Shown here piece by piece: positions 46,327 through 54,367 of a DNA stretch of 64,000 nt (its first letter is position 1; the number at the start of each line of letters is the position of its first letter). The stretch is from assembly GCF_005871165.1 (NCBI RefSeq), contig NZ_SWKP01000005.1, forward strand, positions 124,001 through 188,000, read 5' to 3'. A model generated the notes under the pieces. That model saw only the letters and a list, made by a program, of their open reading frames with translations, had not been told where the DNA came from and searched no databases. Source of the stretch: Maricaulis alexandrii. GTDB taxonomy: Bacteria; Pseudomonadota; Alphaproteobacteria; Caulobacterales; Maricaulaceae. A program made the translations under genes and the position numbers.

Positions 46327-47169
46327 ATGCTGCTATCGCTTGCCGCCAGCCTGTGCCTTGCGGGCCAGACACCGGAATTGAATCGCCTGTGGCAGCTGGA
46401 CGGGCTGGATTCGCCCGAAAGCGTGATCGCGGACGGCCAAGGTGGCTATATCGTCTCCAACATTCATGGCGAAGCCGCCGAGGCGAATGGGCTGGGCTAT
46501 CTGGCGCGGGTCTCGGCTGACGGCGTGCTGACCGAACGCCACTGGGTCACCGGATTGAATGCGCCCAAGGGGCTGGCGATCCATGCGGGGCGCTTGTTTG
46601 TCAGCGATATCGACCGACTGGTCGAGATCGATCTGTCTGCGGGCACGATAGAGGCCACGCACGTCATGCCCGGTGCCGGATTCCTGAATGATGTCGCGGT
46701 TTTGGGAGACACGATCCTGGTCTCGGACAGCGCCAACAGCCGCATTTATGCGCTGCAGGACGGTCAGATCTCCATCTGGCTGGAGAATGAGGTACTGGCG
46801 GGGATAAACGGATTGCTGGTGGAGGATAGCCGGCTTCTGGTCACCACCATGTCAGCGGGGGATATCCTGGCCGTGACGGGAGCCGAGCGGTCGATCACGC
46901 GTCTCCTGACCGGGCTGGATAATGCCGACGGGATCGGGGCCATCGCCGGGGGATATCTGATCAGCCAATGGCCGGGATTGGTCTCCTTCTGGCGTGAAGA
47001 CAGCGCGCAATTTAATGAAACCACCCTCATTTTCGACGAAACAGAGACGCCGGTCTTCATGAATGACCTGCTCACCGAGGGTGATCGCGTACTCATCCCG
47101 CACTGGCAGCCCGGCGCCCTGTCAGCCTGGCAGGTGGAGTGCCCGTCCGGCCCCGTCGCAGCGGACTGA
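46327..47169 (+). CDS. Secreted SMP-30/NHL-type beta-propeller protein
   Basis: 280 aa. Short signal-like N-terminus (MLLSLAASLCLAGQ). Repeating blades such as SPESVIADGQGGYIVSNIHG, APKGLAIHAGRLFVSDIDRL, FLNDVAVLGDTILVSDSANS and DGIGAIAGGYLISQWPG are typical of SMP-30/gluconolactonase or strictosidine-synthase-like propellers. Ca-binding and catalytic residues cannot be assigned. ATG 46327 follows a GGAGACC stretch. Located between an EamA gene and lolA. Confidence 0.75.
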   Translation: MLLSLAASLCLAGQTPELNRLWQLDGLDSPESVIADGQGGYIVSNIHGEAAEANGLGYLARVSADGVLTERHWVTGLNAPKGLAIHAGRLFVSDIDRLVEIDLSAGTIEATHVMPGAGFLNDVAVLGDTILVSDSANSRIYALQDGQISIWLENEVLAGINGLLVEDSRLLVTTMSAGDILAVTGAERSITRLLTGLDNADGIGAIAGGYLISQWPGLVSFWREDSAQFNETTLIFDETETPVFMNDLLTEGDRVLIPHWQPGALSAWQVECPSGPVAAD

Positions 47170-47226
47170 CAGCAAGATGAACATCGCAGTCTTGCTCATG
47201 CCGCAATCCCGGGTCAGCTTGGCGCC

Positions 47227-47916
47227 ATGATGAGTTTGCTGATCTCTCTGGCGCTGTTCGCCCAGACCGCCGAAGACCCGCCCGTCCAACCGGATGCGGC
47301 GGCTGAAACCGCTCCCGTGTCCGATCCCGGGGCCGAACCGGTCGGCGAGCCGCCGGCTGCGGATATTGATCGCGAGGCGATGATCGCGGAACTCAACGCC
47401 TATCTCAATGATATCGGCACGCTGCGCGCCCGCTTCAGCCAGGTGGCACCGGACGGGTCTCTGGCCACGGGTGTCCTGTCGCTGCAGCGGCCGGGACGTC
47501 TGCGCTTCCAGTATGATGATCCCAGCCCGATCCGGGTCATTGCCGACGGCACCACTGTGGCGATCGAGGACCAGGCCCTGGAAACGGTCGACCGGATTCC
47601 GCTGCGCTCGACCCCGGTCTGGTGGCTCCTGAAGGATGAGATCAATATCGCCGAGGATGCCGAAATTGTCGGCATGGCGCGCGAATACGGCTTCTTCTAC
47701 CTGACCCTGCGGGACCCCAGCGGGGAGATGGAAGGCGAGATCATGTTCGTCTTTGCCGAACCCAGCCTGGAACTGCGCGAATGGTATGTCACAGACGCGC
47801 TGGGTGAGATCACCCGCGTCTCGCTGAGCGATGTGGAGACCGGCATGCGGCTGGACCCGCGCCTGTTCCGCATCCCGGAACCGGAAGACCGCCGCGATTC
47901 CCGGCGCGGGCGTTAA
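47227..47916 (+). CDS. lolA: Outer-membrane lipoprotein carrier LolA
   Basis: 229 aa periplasmic chaperone that ferries lipoproteins from LolCDE to the outer membrane. N-terminal signal (SLLISLALFAQTA), a Pro/Ala linker, then the LolA fold: AYLNDIGTLRARFSQ, GVLSLQRPGRLRFQYDDP, then TPVWWLLKD. The ftsK-lolA-xthA neighbourhood is common in related alphaproteobacteria. The C-terminus is basic. Start 47227 is the first ATG of a double Met. Confidence 0.92.
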   Translation: MMSLLISLALFAQTAEDPPVQPDAAAETAPVSDPGAEPVGEPPAADIDREAMIAELNAYLNDIGTLRARFSQVAPDGSLATGVLSLQRPGRLRFQYDDPSPIRVIADGTTVAIEDQALETVDRIPLRSTPVWWLLKDEINIAEDAEIVGMAREYGFFYLTLRDPSGEMEGEIMFVFAEPSLELREWYVTDALGEITRVSLSDVETGMRLDPRLFRIPEPEDRRDSRRGR

Positions 47917-47917
47917 G

Positions 47918-47935
47918 AAACCGCTGTGGTTTTTT
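47918..47935 (+). terminator. Short hairpin with T-run after lolA
   Basis: AAACC (47918-47922) pairs with GGTTT (47928-47932) around GCTGT, followed by an uninterrupted T-run to 47935. The stem is only 5 bp, so efficiency is uncertain, but the placement two bases after the lolA stop is ideal. Confidence 0.5.
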
Positions 47936-47984
47936 CGCCACTCGCAAATCCTTTCTCATTTTTTATTTGCAGAAAGCCGGGTGC

Positions 47985-48164
47985 TGTGTCGTTATTGTAA
48001 CGCTGACTGAGAGGCAAATGGATCGGCGTCGTCCCCCCGCTAGCGGATCCTTCATCTCGGTCGCGCCGGATTGATCCCCTCCCGGCGCTGCGCTGTCAGA
48101 AATACACGCGCACGGCTCCGCGCCCGGTCTCCTCCCCCTCGAGACCGGGCGCCTTGCTGTTTGG
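47985..48164 (+). ncRNA. Candidate small RNA/leader with C/U-rich hairpin loops
   Basis: The 334-bp gap between lolA and the next gene contains an AT-rich promoter-like stretch (about 47945-47980, TTGCAG then GTTATT after 18 bp) followed by two perfect hairpins. GCGCCGG/CCGGCGC (48063-48069 with 48082-48088) has loop ATTGATCCCCTC. GCGCCCGGTCTC/GAGACCGGGCGC (48120-48131 with 48141-48152) has loop CTCCCCCTC, then a T-rich CTTGCTGTTTGG. Loops resembling anti-Shine-Dalgarno CCUCC occur in alphaproteobacterial 'cuckoo' sRNAs. Boundaries are estimated. It may instead be the leader of the 48251 gene. Confidence 0.45.
48018..48074 (+). CDS. Possible 18-codon small ORF in the candidate RNA
   Basis: ATG 48018 preceded by GAGAGGC reads MDRRRPPASGSFISVAPD then TGA. 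Its 3' end overlaps the first hairpin (48063-48088), so translation would melt that hairpin. There are no runs of one amino acid as in classical attenuators. Low confidence; a stretch this short with a ribosome site can occur by chance. Confidence 0.25.
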   Translation: MDRRRPPASGSFISVAPD

Positions 48165-48250
48165 CCTCCGCCATCGAATGTCGCTTCTTTTGGCCCCTCT
48201 CTACAGTCTTGGCCCTGTGCACCGGCTTCGCGGATCGCTAAATAGGCTGC

Positions 48251-48859
48251 ATGGATTTCCATGATGACGCCGACGGCGCGGACATCCCGCGTCTGCTCGA
48301 AGAGATTCCGCTGCTCTACAAGGCCAAGGCCTTTGCCGAGAGCCTGAACGCCAATACCTGGTTCTCCCGCCTGGGCGAGCCGCTGGATGAGCGTGAGCAA
48401 TACCTGGCCCGCATTTATCTGGACGGTCTGGGCTTCCCGGAAGCCGAACCCGCCCTGCTGACGGATTGGGAAGAAGCGGCCGGCGCAGCCGAAGCGCTGG
48501 ATCGCGACCCGATCGGCTGGGAAACCGAGGAAATGCTGCGCACCGGCCTGGTTTCGCGGGCGCTGGAGCGCCTCGACGAGGAAGCCGTCTCCATGGCCCT
48601 GGCCCTGGTCGCCCAGAAGACCGGCGACACCGCCAATGACGCCATCGAGGACGCCGCCGCCATCGATGATGTGGAAGACATGGAGCTTGTCCATGCCGCC
48701 GCTGGCGCCCTCGCCCAGGCGGCCAATGGCGCCGCCCTGGTTGTCCTGGCCGAAGCCGAGGATGACGAGCCGCCGCATCCCTTCCTCGCGCGCTGGCGCC
48801 TGTTCGCCCGCGGCCGCTGGCCCGTCGGCCTGGCCGGCGCCTCCTACAACATTCTCTAG
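48251..48859 (+). CDS. Conserved-looking hypothetical, acidic helical protein
   Basis: 202 aa; no family recognised. Strongly acidic and Ala-rich, mostly predicted helical, with no signal peptide or membrane helix. The first half (KAFAESLNANTWFSRLGEPL, then QYLARIYLDGLGF) and the ending (HPFLARWRLFARGRWPVGLA) look constrained, with clustered Trp/Arg. The middle DDVEDMELVHAAAGALAQAA may be low-complexity. 23 bases upstream of xthA, so probably co-transcribed. Codon use and GC match the neighbours. Confidence 0.6.
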   Translation: MDFHDDADGADIPRLLEEIPLLYKAKAFAESLNANTWFSRLGEPLDEREQYLARIYLDGLGFPEAEPALLTDWEEAAGAAEALDRDPIGWETEEMLRTGLVSRALERLDEEAVSMALALVAQKTGDTANDAIEDAAAIDDVEDMELVHAAAGALAQAANGAALVVLAEAEDDEPPHPFLARWRLFARGRWPVGLAGASYNIL

Positions 48860-48882
48860 ACCGACAGACGACAGGACCCGCC

Positions 48883-49695
48883 ATGACCGCCTTCACGCTT
48901 GCCAGCTGGAACATCAATTCCGTGCGACTGCGCGCGCCCATGGTGGCGGAATGGGTCCGCCAGGCCGATCCGGATGTTCTGTGCCTGCAGGAGATCAAGT
49001 GCCTGGCCGAGCAATTCCCCGAAGAGGCCTTCCGGGAAATGGGCTTCCGTCATTTCCATGTGCGCGGGCAAAAGGGCATGCATGGCGTGGCCATCGCCTC
49101 GAAACTGCCGCTGCAAGACCTGCCCGATGAAGACCTTTGCCCAAAAGCCGAGGCGCGCCATCAGCGGGTCATGGTGGAAGGTATCGAGCTGCACAATTTC
49201 TACATCCCCGCCGGCGGTGACGAGCCGGACCCGGCGATCAATCCGCGCTTTGCCCACAAACTGGCCTTCCTGGAGCGGATCGAGGCGTATTTCGCCGGCC
49301 GCGCCGCAGAAAATCCGCCGCTCGTCCTGGTCGGGGACTTCAATATCGCGCCTTATGAAAATGATGTCTGGTCGCACAAGCAATTGCTCAAGGTGATCTC
49401 CCACACGCCGGTGGAGACCGAGGCCCTGGAGCGCATCCGCCAGACCTGCGATTTCGCCGATGTGGCCCGCGAACTCATCCCGATGGACGAGAAGATCTAT
49501 TCCTGGTGGAGCTATCGCGCCCGCGACTGGCGCAAGGCCAATCGCGGCCGCCGCCTGGACCATATCTGGGCCGCCCCCGCCGTGCGGGAGCGCGCCCTGG
49601 CCGGCGGCCGGGACGCGTTCCGCATCTGGGAAGACACGCGCAGCTGGGAAAAACCCTCCGACCACGCGCCGGTGGTGCTGGAAATCGGCGGCTAA
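48883..49695 (+). CDS. xthA: Exodeoxyribonuclease III
   Basis: 270 aa EEP-family AP endonuclease/3' exonuclease for base-excision repair. LASWNINSVRLR (Asn), LCLQEIKC (metal Glu), GDFNIAP, RLDHIWA and SDHAPVVLEIG (catalytic Asp-His) are all present. Length is standard. Converges with the OmpR-type regulator, 5 bp apart. Confidence 0.95.
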   Translation: MTAFTLASWNINSVRLRAPMVAEWVRQADPDVLCLQEIKCLAEQFPEEAFREMGFRHFHVRGQKGMHGVAIASKLPLQDLPDEDLCPKAEARHQRVMVEGIELHNFYIPAGGDEPDPAINPRFAHKLAFLERIEAYFAGRAAENPPLVLVGDFNIAPYENDVWSHKQLLKVISHTPVETEALERIRQTCDFADVARELIPMDEKIYSWWSYRARDWRKANRGRRLDHIWAAPAVRERALAGGRDAFRIWEDTRSWEKPSDHAPVVLEIGG

Positions 49696-49700
49696 CTCTC

Positions 49701-50387
49701 CTAGTTCTGCAGCCGGTAGCCACCGCTTTCAGTGACCAGAAGGCGGGCCTGACCGGGGTCGGGCTCGATCTTCTGGCGCAGGCGGTAGACATGGGTTTCC
49801 AGCGTGTGGGTCGTCACCGCCGGATTATAGCCCCAGACCTCGTGCAGCAGCTCGTCCCGCGGCACCGGCTTGCCGCCGGCGCGGTAGAGATACTTGAGAA
49901 TATTGGTCTCTTTCTCGGTCAGGCGGACCTTGCGGTCCTCGCCGACGAGGAGAAGCTTCATGGCCGGACGGAATTCGTACGGCCCGATCTGGAAGACCGC
50001 ATCCTCGCTCTGCTCATGACTGCGCATGTGGGCGCGCACGCGCGCCAAAAGGACGGAGAATTTGAAGGGCTTGGTGACATAGTCATTGGCCCCGGATTCC
50101 AGGCCCAGGATCTGGTCCGCATCCGTGTCCTGCGCCGTCAGCATTACGATGGGCGCTGACAGGCCGTTCTTGCGCATCAGGCGGCAAGCTTCGCGGCCAT
50201 CCATGTCCGGCAGATCGACATCGAGCAGAACGACATCGGCCCGCTCGTCCTTGGCAATCGCCATGCCCTGGCTGGCGGTCTCCGCCGACAGGGTGCGGAA
50301 TTCCTCGTGGAGCGCGAATTGTTCGACCAGCGCCTCGCGCAGGTCTTCATCGTCATCCACGATCAGGATCGTCTTTTGTGCGCTCAT
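49701..50387 (-). CDS. OmpR-family response regulator (CenR candidate)
   Basis: 228 aa. Receiver with ILIVDDDEDLREAL, phospho-acceptor Asp56 in LLDVDLPDMDG, switch Thr in MLTAQD and Lys in VTKPFK; C-terminal winged helix ending VYRLRQKIEPDPGQARLLVT. In Caulobacter the essential envelope regulator CenR lies near the gidA/parAB end of the chromosome; the neighbourhood and sequence character suggest orthology, but this rests on memory of synteny. No kinase adjacent. A 14-bp palindrome lies 38-51 bp upstream. Confidence 0.9.
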   Translation of the reverse strand: MSAQKTILIVDDDEDLREALVEQFALHEEFRTLSAETASQGMAIAKDERADVVLLDVDLPDMDGREACRLMRKNGLSAPIVMLTAQDTDADQILGLESGANDYVTKPFKFSVLLARVRAHMRSHEQSEDAVFQIGPYEFRPAMKLLLVGEDRKVRLTEKETNILKYLYRAGGKPVPRDELLHEVWGYNPAVTTHTLETHVYRLRQKIEPDPGQARLLVTESGGYRLQN

Positions 50388-50424
50388 TGTTTGATCATGC
50401 CCATTTCAGCGAACAAGGCAATTC

Positions 50425-50438
50425 CTGCCGATCGGCAG
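50425..50438. promoter_or_regulatory. 14-bp perfect palindrome upstream of the response regulator
   Basis: CTGCCGATCGGCAG is a perfect palindrome between the divergent regulator (start 50387) and L,D-transpeptidase (start 50642). Its position fits an operator for autoregulation. No protein can be assigned. Confidence 0.3.
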
Positions 50439-50641
50439 ATTTTACCCGGCAAATATTGCGTCATCGCCCCGATAAGTCCTGTGTTTCTCATGCTTAATAT
50501 GTGGTCTCGATTTTGCTGTGTAAGACCCGAGTCCGATACCGGACACAACTCCGTGGTGGGGGAGGCGAGACGGACGACGCACAGCATGAGCTGCGCAGCT
50601 TGTCCCTCGCCGACCACCGCGTTTTCCGTCAGACTGGCATT

Positions 50642-51142
50642 ATGGATTGGCAGGTCTCCCGCACTGGCCATTTGGCCCTTGGCGCGCGCAAGCTACGCTG
50701 TGCACTCGGTAAAGGCGGAATCACGCTTGCGTCAGAAAAGCGCGAGGGCGATGGCGCCACGCCGCTGGGCCGTTATCCCCTGCGCCGCGTGATGTATCGG
50801 GCCGACCGGGTGGAACGGCCGGTCACAGCCCTGCCCGTGCGTGAGATCCGTGAAGATGATGGCTGGTGTGATGAGCCCGATGATGCGGGCTATAACCGCC
50901 CGGTCCGCCGCCCCTATGCCGCCTCTCATGAAGCGCTGTGGCGCGAGGACGGGCTGTACGACATCATTCTCGTGATCGGTCATAATGATGACCCGCCCGT
51001 GCCCGGCCTGGGCTCGGCGATCTTCCTGCACTGCAAGCGCGGCGATTATGAGCCGACCGAAGGCTGTGTCGCCCTGGACCCGGATGATGTCCGCGCCTTC
51101 CTGGCCGAGGCCCGACCCGGCGATTACCTCGTGATCGACTAG
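50642..51142 (+). CDS. L,D-transpeptidase (YkuD) family protein
   Basis: 166 aa. YkuD core: ALGKGGITLASEKREGDGAT (substrate loop), IILVIGHNDDPP, then the catalytic region IFLHCKRGDYEPTEGCVALD with His and nucleophile Cys; Thr replaces the usual Ser before GC. No signal peptide is visible from ATG 50642, so the topology is unclear. Family forms 3-3 crosslinks or attaches proteins to peptidoglycan. Divergent from the CenR-like regulator; ends in a CTAG shared with yggS. Confidence 0.87.
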   Translation: MDWQVSRTGHLALGARKLRCALGKGGITLASEKREGDGATPLGRYPLRRVMYRADRVERPVTALPVREIREDDGWCDEPDDAGYNRPVRRPYAASHEALWREDGLYDIILVIGHNDDPPVPGLGSAIFLHCKRGDYEPTEGCVALDPDDVRAFLAEARPGDYLVID

Positions 51143-51819
51143 CTTTCCCGTTCGCCGAAGAAGGCTGTGCCGACCCGAACGGAGGTCGCCCCGAGACGGA
51201 TGGCGGTCTCATAATCCGAACTCATCCCCATGGACAGGCGCGGCACGTCATTCTCGCGCGCCAGCTTGGCCAGGAGGGCGAAATGAAGCCCGGCCGGTTC
51301 CTCCACCGGGGGGATGCACATCAACCCCTCGATCTGGAACCCATAATCCGAGCGCATCCGGGCCAGGAAATCGGGCAGATCGGCGGGGGCGATCCCGGCT
51401 TTCTGCGCTTCCTCGCCGGTATTCACCTGGACATAGAGGCGCGGCGTACGGCCACTCTCATCCATCGCCTTGCGCAGGGCCTTGGCGAGTTTTTCCCGGT
51501 CCAGGGTCTCGATGACGTCAAACAGGGCGACGGCATCGGCCGCCTTGTTGGTCTGCAAGGGGCCGATCAGGCGCAATTCCAGGTCCGGGACTTGGTCGCG
51601 GCGGTCGGCCCAGTGGGCCTGGGCTTCCTGGACGCGGTTCTCGCCGAAGACACGATGACCGGCGGCGAGGGCGGCGTCCAGCCGGGCCTCGCTCTGGCGT
51701 TTCGAGACGGCGACAAGCGTGATATCCGAAGCCTCGCGTCCAGTCTCCCGGGCAGTCTGGCAGATCGTGTCGAGCAGGGCTTGGCGGCGGCTGGCGATAT
51801 CGGATTGAGAGGTCATCAT
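51139..51819 (-). CDS. YggS/PLPBP family PLP homeostasis protein
   Basis: 226 aa alanine-racemase-fold barrel binding pyridoxal phosphate. LVAVSKRQSEARLDAAL holds the PLP Lys (about residue 35), HRVFGENRVQEAQAH, LIGPLQTNKAADAVALFDVI, SMGMSSDYETAIRLGATSVR and the final VGTAFFG. It buffers PLP rather than catalysing racemisation. Its start (51819) overlaps the divergent ThiE-like start (51818) by two bases. Confidence 0.92.
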   Translation of the reverse strand: MMTSQSDIASRRQALLDTICQTARETGREASDITLVAVSKRQSEARLDAALAAGHRVFGENRVQEAQAHWADRRDQVPDLELRLIGPLQTNKAADAVALFDVIETLDREKLAKALRKAMDESGRTPRLYVQVNTGEEAQKAGIAPADLPDFLARMRSDYGFQIEGLMCIPPVEEPAGLHFALLAKLARENDVPRLSMGMSSDYETAIRLGATSVRVGTAFFGERES

Positions 51820-52432
51820 GCCGCCATATGATGCGGGACGAAGCTTGGCAAGACAGGCCGCGCGCCTGGATGGGGCCGCACACGGATCACTGCCGCCCCT
51901 GCTGGCCCTCACCGACCCGCAGCGCACGCCCGATCCGGTCGCCTTCGCCGCCCGCCTGCCGCGCGGCTGCGGCCTGATCTATCGGCACTACGGCGCGAAG
52001 AACCGCTTCGACATCGCCCGTCATCTGGCCCGGGTCGCGCGTGAGCGGGATCTCGTCTTCCTCGTCTCCGCCGATACCGGCCTGGCCCGGGCCTGCACTG
52101 CCGATGGCCAGCACTTCCCGGAAAGCCGATTGCCGGAGGCCGCCCGGGCCCGGCAGCGCGGCGATACAGGCCTGTTCACGGCAGCCTGCCATTCCCGGTC
52201 TGCCCTGACGCGCGCCGCAGAGGCGGGCCTGGACGCCGCACTCCTCTCGCCCATCCTGCCCAGCGCCAGCCCCAGCGCGGTGCGACCGCTCGGTCTGATG
52301 CGGGCGCGCAGCTGGGTCTTTGAAGCAGGACTGCCGGTCTATGCGCTCGGTGGTATCAATGCAGACACCGTGCGTCGGCTCAAAGGGTGCGGATTTTCAG
52401 GGATTGCCGCAATCGGCGGTATCAAGGGCTGA
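51818..52432 (+). CDS. ThiE/TenI-like thiamine-phosphate-synthase-fold protein
   Basis: 204 aa TIM barrel. LPPLLALTDPQRTPDP start, later SPILPSASPSAVRPLGLMRA and ALGGINADTVRRLKGCG are ThiE/TenI signatures. The usual QxR-x-K (HMP-PP-binding) is replaced by LIYRHYGAKNR, so it may be a non-canonical or TenI-type protein. Start may be TTG 51845, because the first 24 residues lack homology and ATG 51818 overlaps the divergent yggS start. Ends 8 bp from the convergent NtrZ-like gene. Confidence 0.72.
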   Translation: MPPYDAGRSLARQAARLDGAAHGSLPPLLALTDPQRTPDPVAFAARLPRGCGLIYRHYGAKNRFDIARHLARVARERDLVFLVSADTGLARACTADGQHFPESRLPEAARARQRGDTGLFTAACHSRSALTRAAEAGLDAALLSPILPSASPSAVRPLGLMRARSWVFEAGLPVYALGGINADTVRRLKGCGFSGIAAIGGIKG

Positions 52433-52440
52433 TCCGGAGA

Positions 52441-52884
52441 TCAGAAGCGCAGCGCGGACTCGAACTTGATTTCCGGCTCGCGGCGATCTTCCAGGGCGTC
52501 ATCACCACGCAGGGTGAAGTATTCGCTGTCCGGCGAAGCGAAGCGCAGCTCACCGCCGAGACGGAAACGGTCGCCCAGATTGACGAAAGCGCCGGCCGAC
52601 AGATCCTCACGGGCAATGCGCGTGTCGGAATGGTCGTCAATGCCCAGCGTGATCCCCCAGCGGCCGCCGGCGGATTCCCAATCGAAGGTCTCGATCTCGG
52701 CCAGTTCCGGATGGGGGCTCTCATTCATGGAGAGCGTGAAGGCTTCATACCAAGGCGTTTCGCTTTCCGGCGTCACCAGATCCTGGGCCATGGCGGAGGG
52801 CGCACACAGGCAAAGCGCCGTGGCCATGACGGCTACGGACGCAGCTTTTCCAGCAATGTCAAACGGATAACCCCGCCGACGCAT
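52441..52884 (-). CDS. NtrZ-like periplasmic regulatory protein
   Basis: 147 aa. Basic N-terminus and signal peptide (VAVMATALCLCAPSAMA, cleaved about residue 33). The mature part GGRWGITLGIDDHSD, DLSAGAFVNLGDRFRLGGEL and the closing PEIKFESALRF match my recollection of NtrZ, which restrains the sensor kinase NtrY in Caulobacter. The identification is by pattern and length, not by alignment. Downstream of the porin gene on the same strand. Confidence 0.55.
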   Translation of the reverse strand: MRRRGYPFDIAGKAASVAVMATALCLCAPSAMAQDLVTPESETPWYEAFTLSMNESPHPELAEIETFDWESAGGRWGITLGIDDHSDTRIAREDLSAGAFVNLGDRFRLGGELRFASPDSEYFTLRGDDALEDRREPEIKFESALRF

Positions 52885-52940
52885 GGAACTTCTCCCTCAC
52901 ACAAGTCTGTTCTAACGCAGGGGCCAGACACACCCCAAGC

Positions 52941-52968
52941 GGATTCTGCGGTCGCTCATACAGAATCC
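52941..52968 (-). terminator. Hairpin between porin and NtrZ-like genes
   Basis: Perfect 8-bp repeat GGATTCTG (52941-52948) and CAGAATCC (52961-52968), 12-nt loop, 21 bases after the porin stop on the minus strand. No U-run follows, so it may be a weak terminator or an mRNA stability element. Confidence 0.4.
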
Positions 52969-52988
52969 CTTCGGCTGTGGCGGAATTG

Positions 52989-54212
52989 TCAAAACTGCCA
53001 GCCGAGCTCCAGAAAACCCGTCACGCCATTCTGCGCATTCTGGCGCCGGCCTGTCGGCGTGACCTCGGGCGCGTCGCGGCTTTGCGCAATGACACCGAAA
53101 CCGGCCACCCAGCGCTCGCCGATCAGGCGCGAGCCGCCCGCTTGCCAGCTTTCCCCGTCGACATGGACGCTATTGTCGGAAAATCCGGCATATTCCAGTG
53201 TCCAGAGCCAGGGTCCGGCTTCATAGCCGGCCGACGCGGACCAGGCCTGATAGCCGGCCTCGCCCGCCAAACCATTGTCGGACACCAGGGTGCGGGCGCC
53301 CGCCGACCAGGCCCCATTTTTCCAGCTGATACCAAGATCATGGGTCCGCAGACCGGTAAAGCCGGCCCGGCCGGTGGCATCATCCCCGCGGGAATAGCCG
53401 CCGGACAGTTCGAACTCATGCTCGCCGCGGCGCACGGCGTAATGCACGGCGACCTCCACGACATCGTCAAACACCGGGCTGATCAGTCCGGCCGGACCAT
53501 ATTCCCGGGCACACTGGTCCAGACCGCAATCACGCACCGAGGGCGTCCAGGAGACCGAAGCCCGTAGCGTGCCGACCGAGATTTCCTGACCCAGGGCAAT
53601 GGACCGGAACAGGATTTTCGCATCTTCGCCGGAACTGAAATTCGTCGTCCGGGCGCCCCAGAGACCGCCCGTATTCACGCGTCCGCCATCGGCCCGGCTG
53701 AGCCGGAAGGCCTGCGGACCGCCCACTGCATCCTGCCGGGCTGCCCCGGACGTCCGGCCAATCCGCACCTCGCCCCAGCCGGTCTCATGGAATCCGTAGA
53801 GCGTATCCAGCCGGGCCCGGACGGTCTCGCCATCCGGCGCGCCAAGGGTGCGCAAGCCGGAAACCGGACCCTGCACACTCGCGCAATCACCGGTTCCGGG
53901 CGGACAAGCCCCCGTCAGACCGCCAAAACCCCGATGCCCGTTTTCACTTTGCAGCCGTCCGCCCAGGACCAGGCCCTGCTGGCGGCCCGCCTCGGTGAAA
54001 CGCTCGAAGGTGAGATCGCCATCCACGTCGAACAGGATATCGGATGCGCCCTCGCCGGCGCGCACCACACTGCCCGCGCGCAGGTCGAGCGTGACCGTCT
54101 CGGTGTCAAAATCGGCATAGGGATCGGAAAAAGCGTCCTGGGGGAATGCCGGCGGGCCCGCAATAGCCCCGGACAACGCTGCGATGGATATCGCGCCAAA
54201 TGTCCGCTTCAT
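52989..54212 (-). CDS. Outer-membrane beta-barrel porin
   Basis: 407 aa. Signal peptide (AISIAALSGAIAGPPAF) then alternating strands with aromatic ends: FERFTEAGRQQGLVLGGRLQ, LYGFHETGWGEVRIGRTSG, WTLEYAGFSDNS, and a C-terminal Phe in GFLELGWQF, the BAM recognition signature. Two Cys pairs are present (GACPPGTGDC and RDCGLDQCA). Porin-4/alpha-porin type. The start at 54212 (MKRTFGAISI) fits the signal peptide; the open frame to 54374 does not. Confidence 0.87.
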   Translation of the reverse strand: MKRTFGAISIAALSGAIAGPPAFPQDAFSDPYADFDTETVTLDLRAGSVVRAGEGASDILFDVDGDLTFERFTEAGRQQGLVLGGRLQSENGHRGFGGLTGACPPGTGDCASVQGPVSGLRTLGAPDGETVRARLDTLYGFHETGWGEVRIGRTSGAARQDAVGGPQAFRLSRADGGRVNTGGLWGARTTNFSSGEDAKILFRSIALGQEISVGTLRASVSWTPSVRDCGLDQCAREYGPAGLISPVFDDVVEVAVHYAVRRGEHEFELSGGYSRGDDATGRAGFTGLRTHDLGISWKNGAWSAGARTLVSDNGLAGEAGYQAWSASAGYEAGPWLWTLEYAGFSDNSVHVDGESWQAGGSRLIGERWVAGFGVIAQSRDAPEVTPTGRRQNAQNGVTGFLELGWQF

Positions 54213-54367
54213 GACTTGCGGTCCCGCCGATCGGCCCCGTCCCCCCGGACGTCGCGCCTTACAGGAGGTCAAGGCCGGGTTCCGGTCAAGCATGCGTGCT
54301 CGTTTGATCACGTGTTCCCTCAAATCTGTTGCCTTCGTGTCACGGTCACATCGGGTGCCTTTCACCG

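Noticed and set aside
51139-52432. TPP riboswitch for the ThiE-like gene
   Set aside because: There is no leader space between the divergent starts and no THI-box-like sequence was seen.
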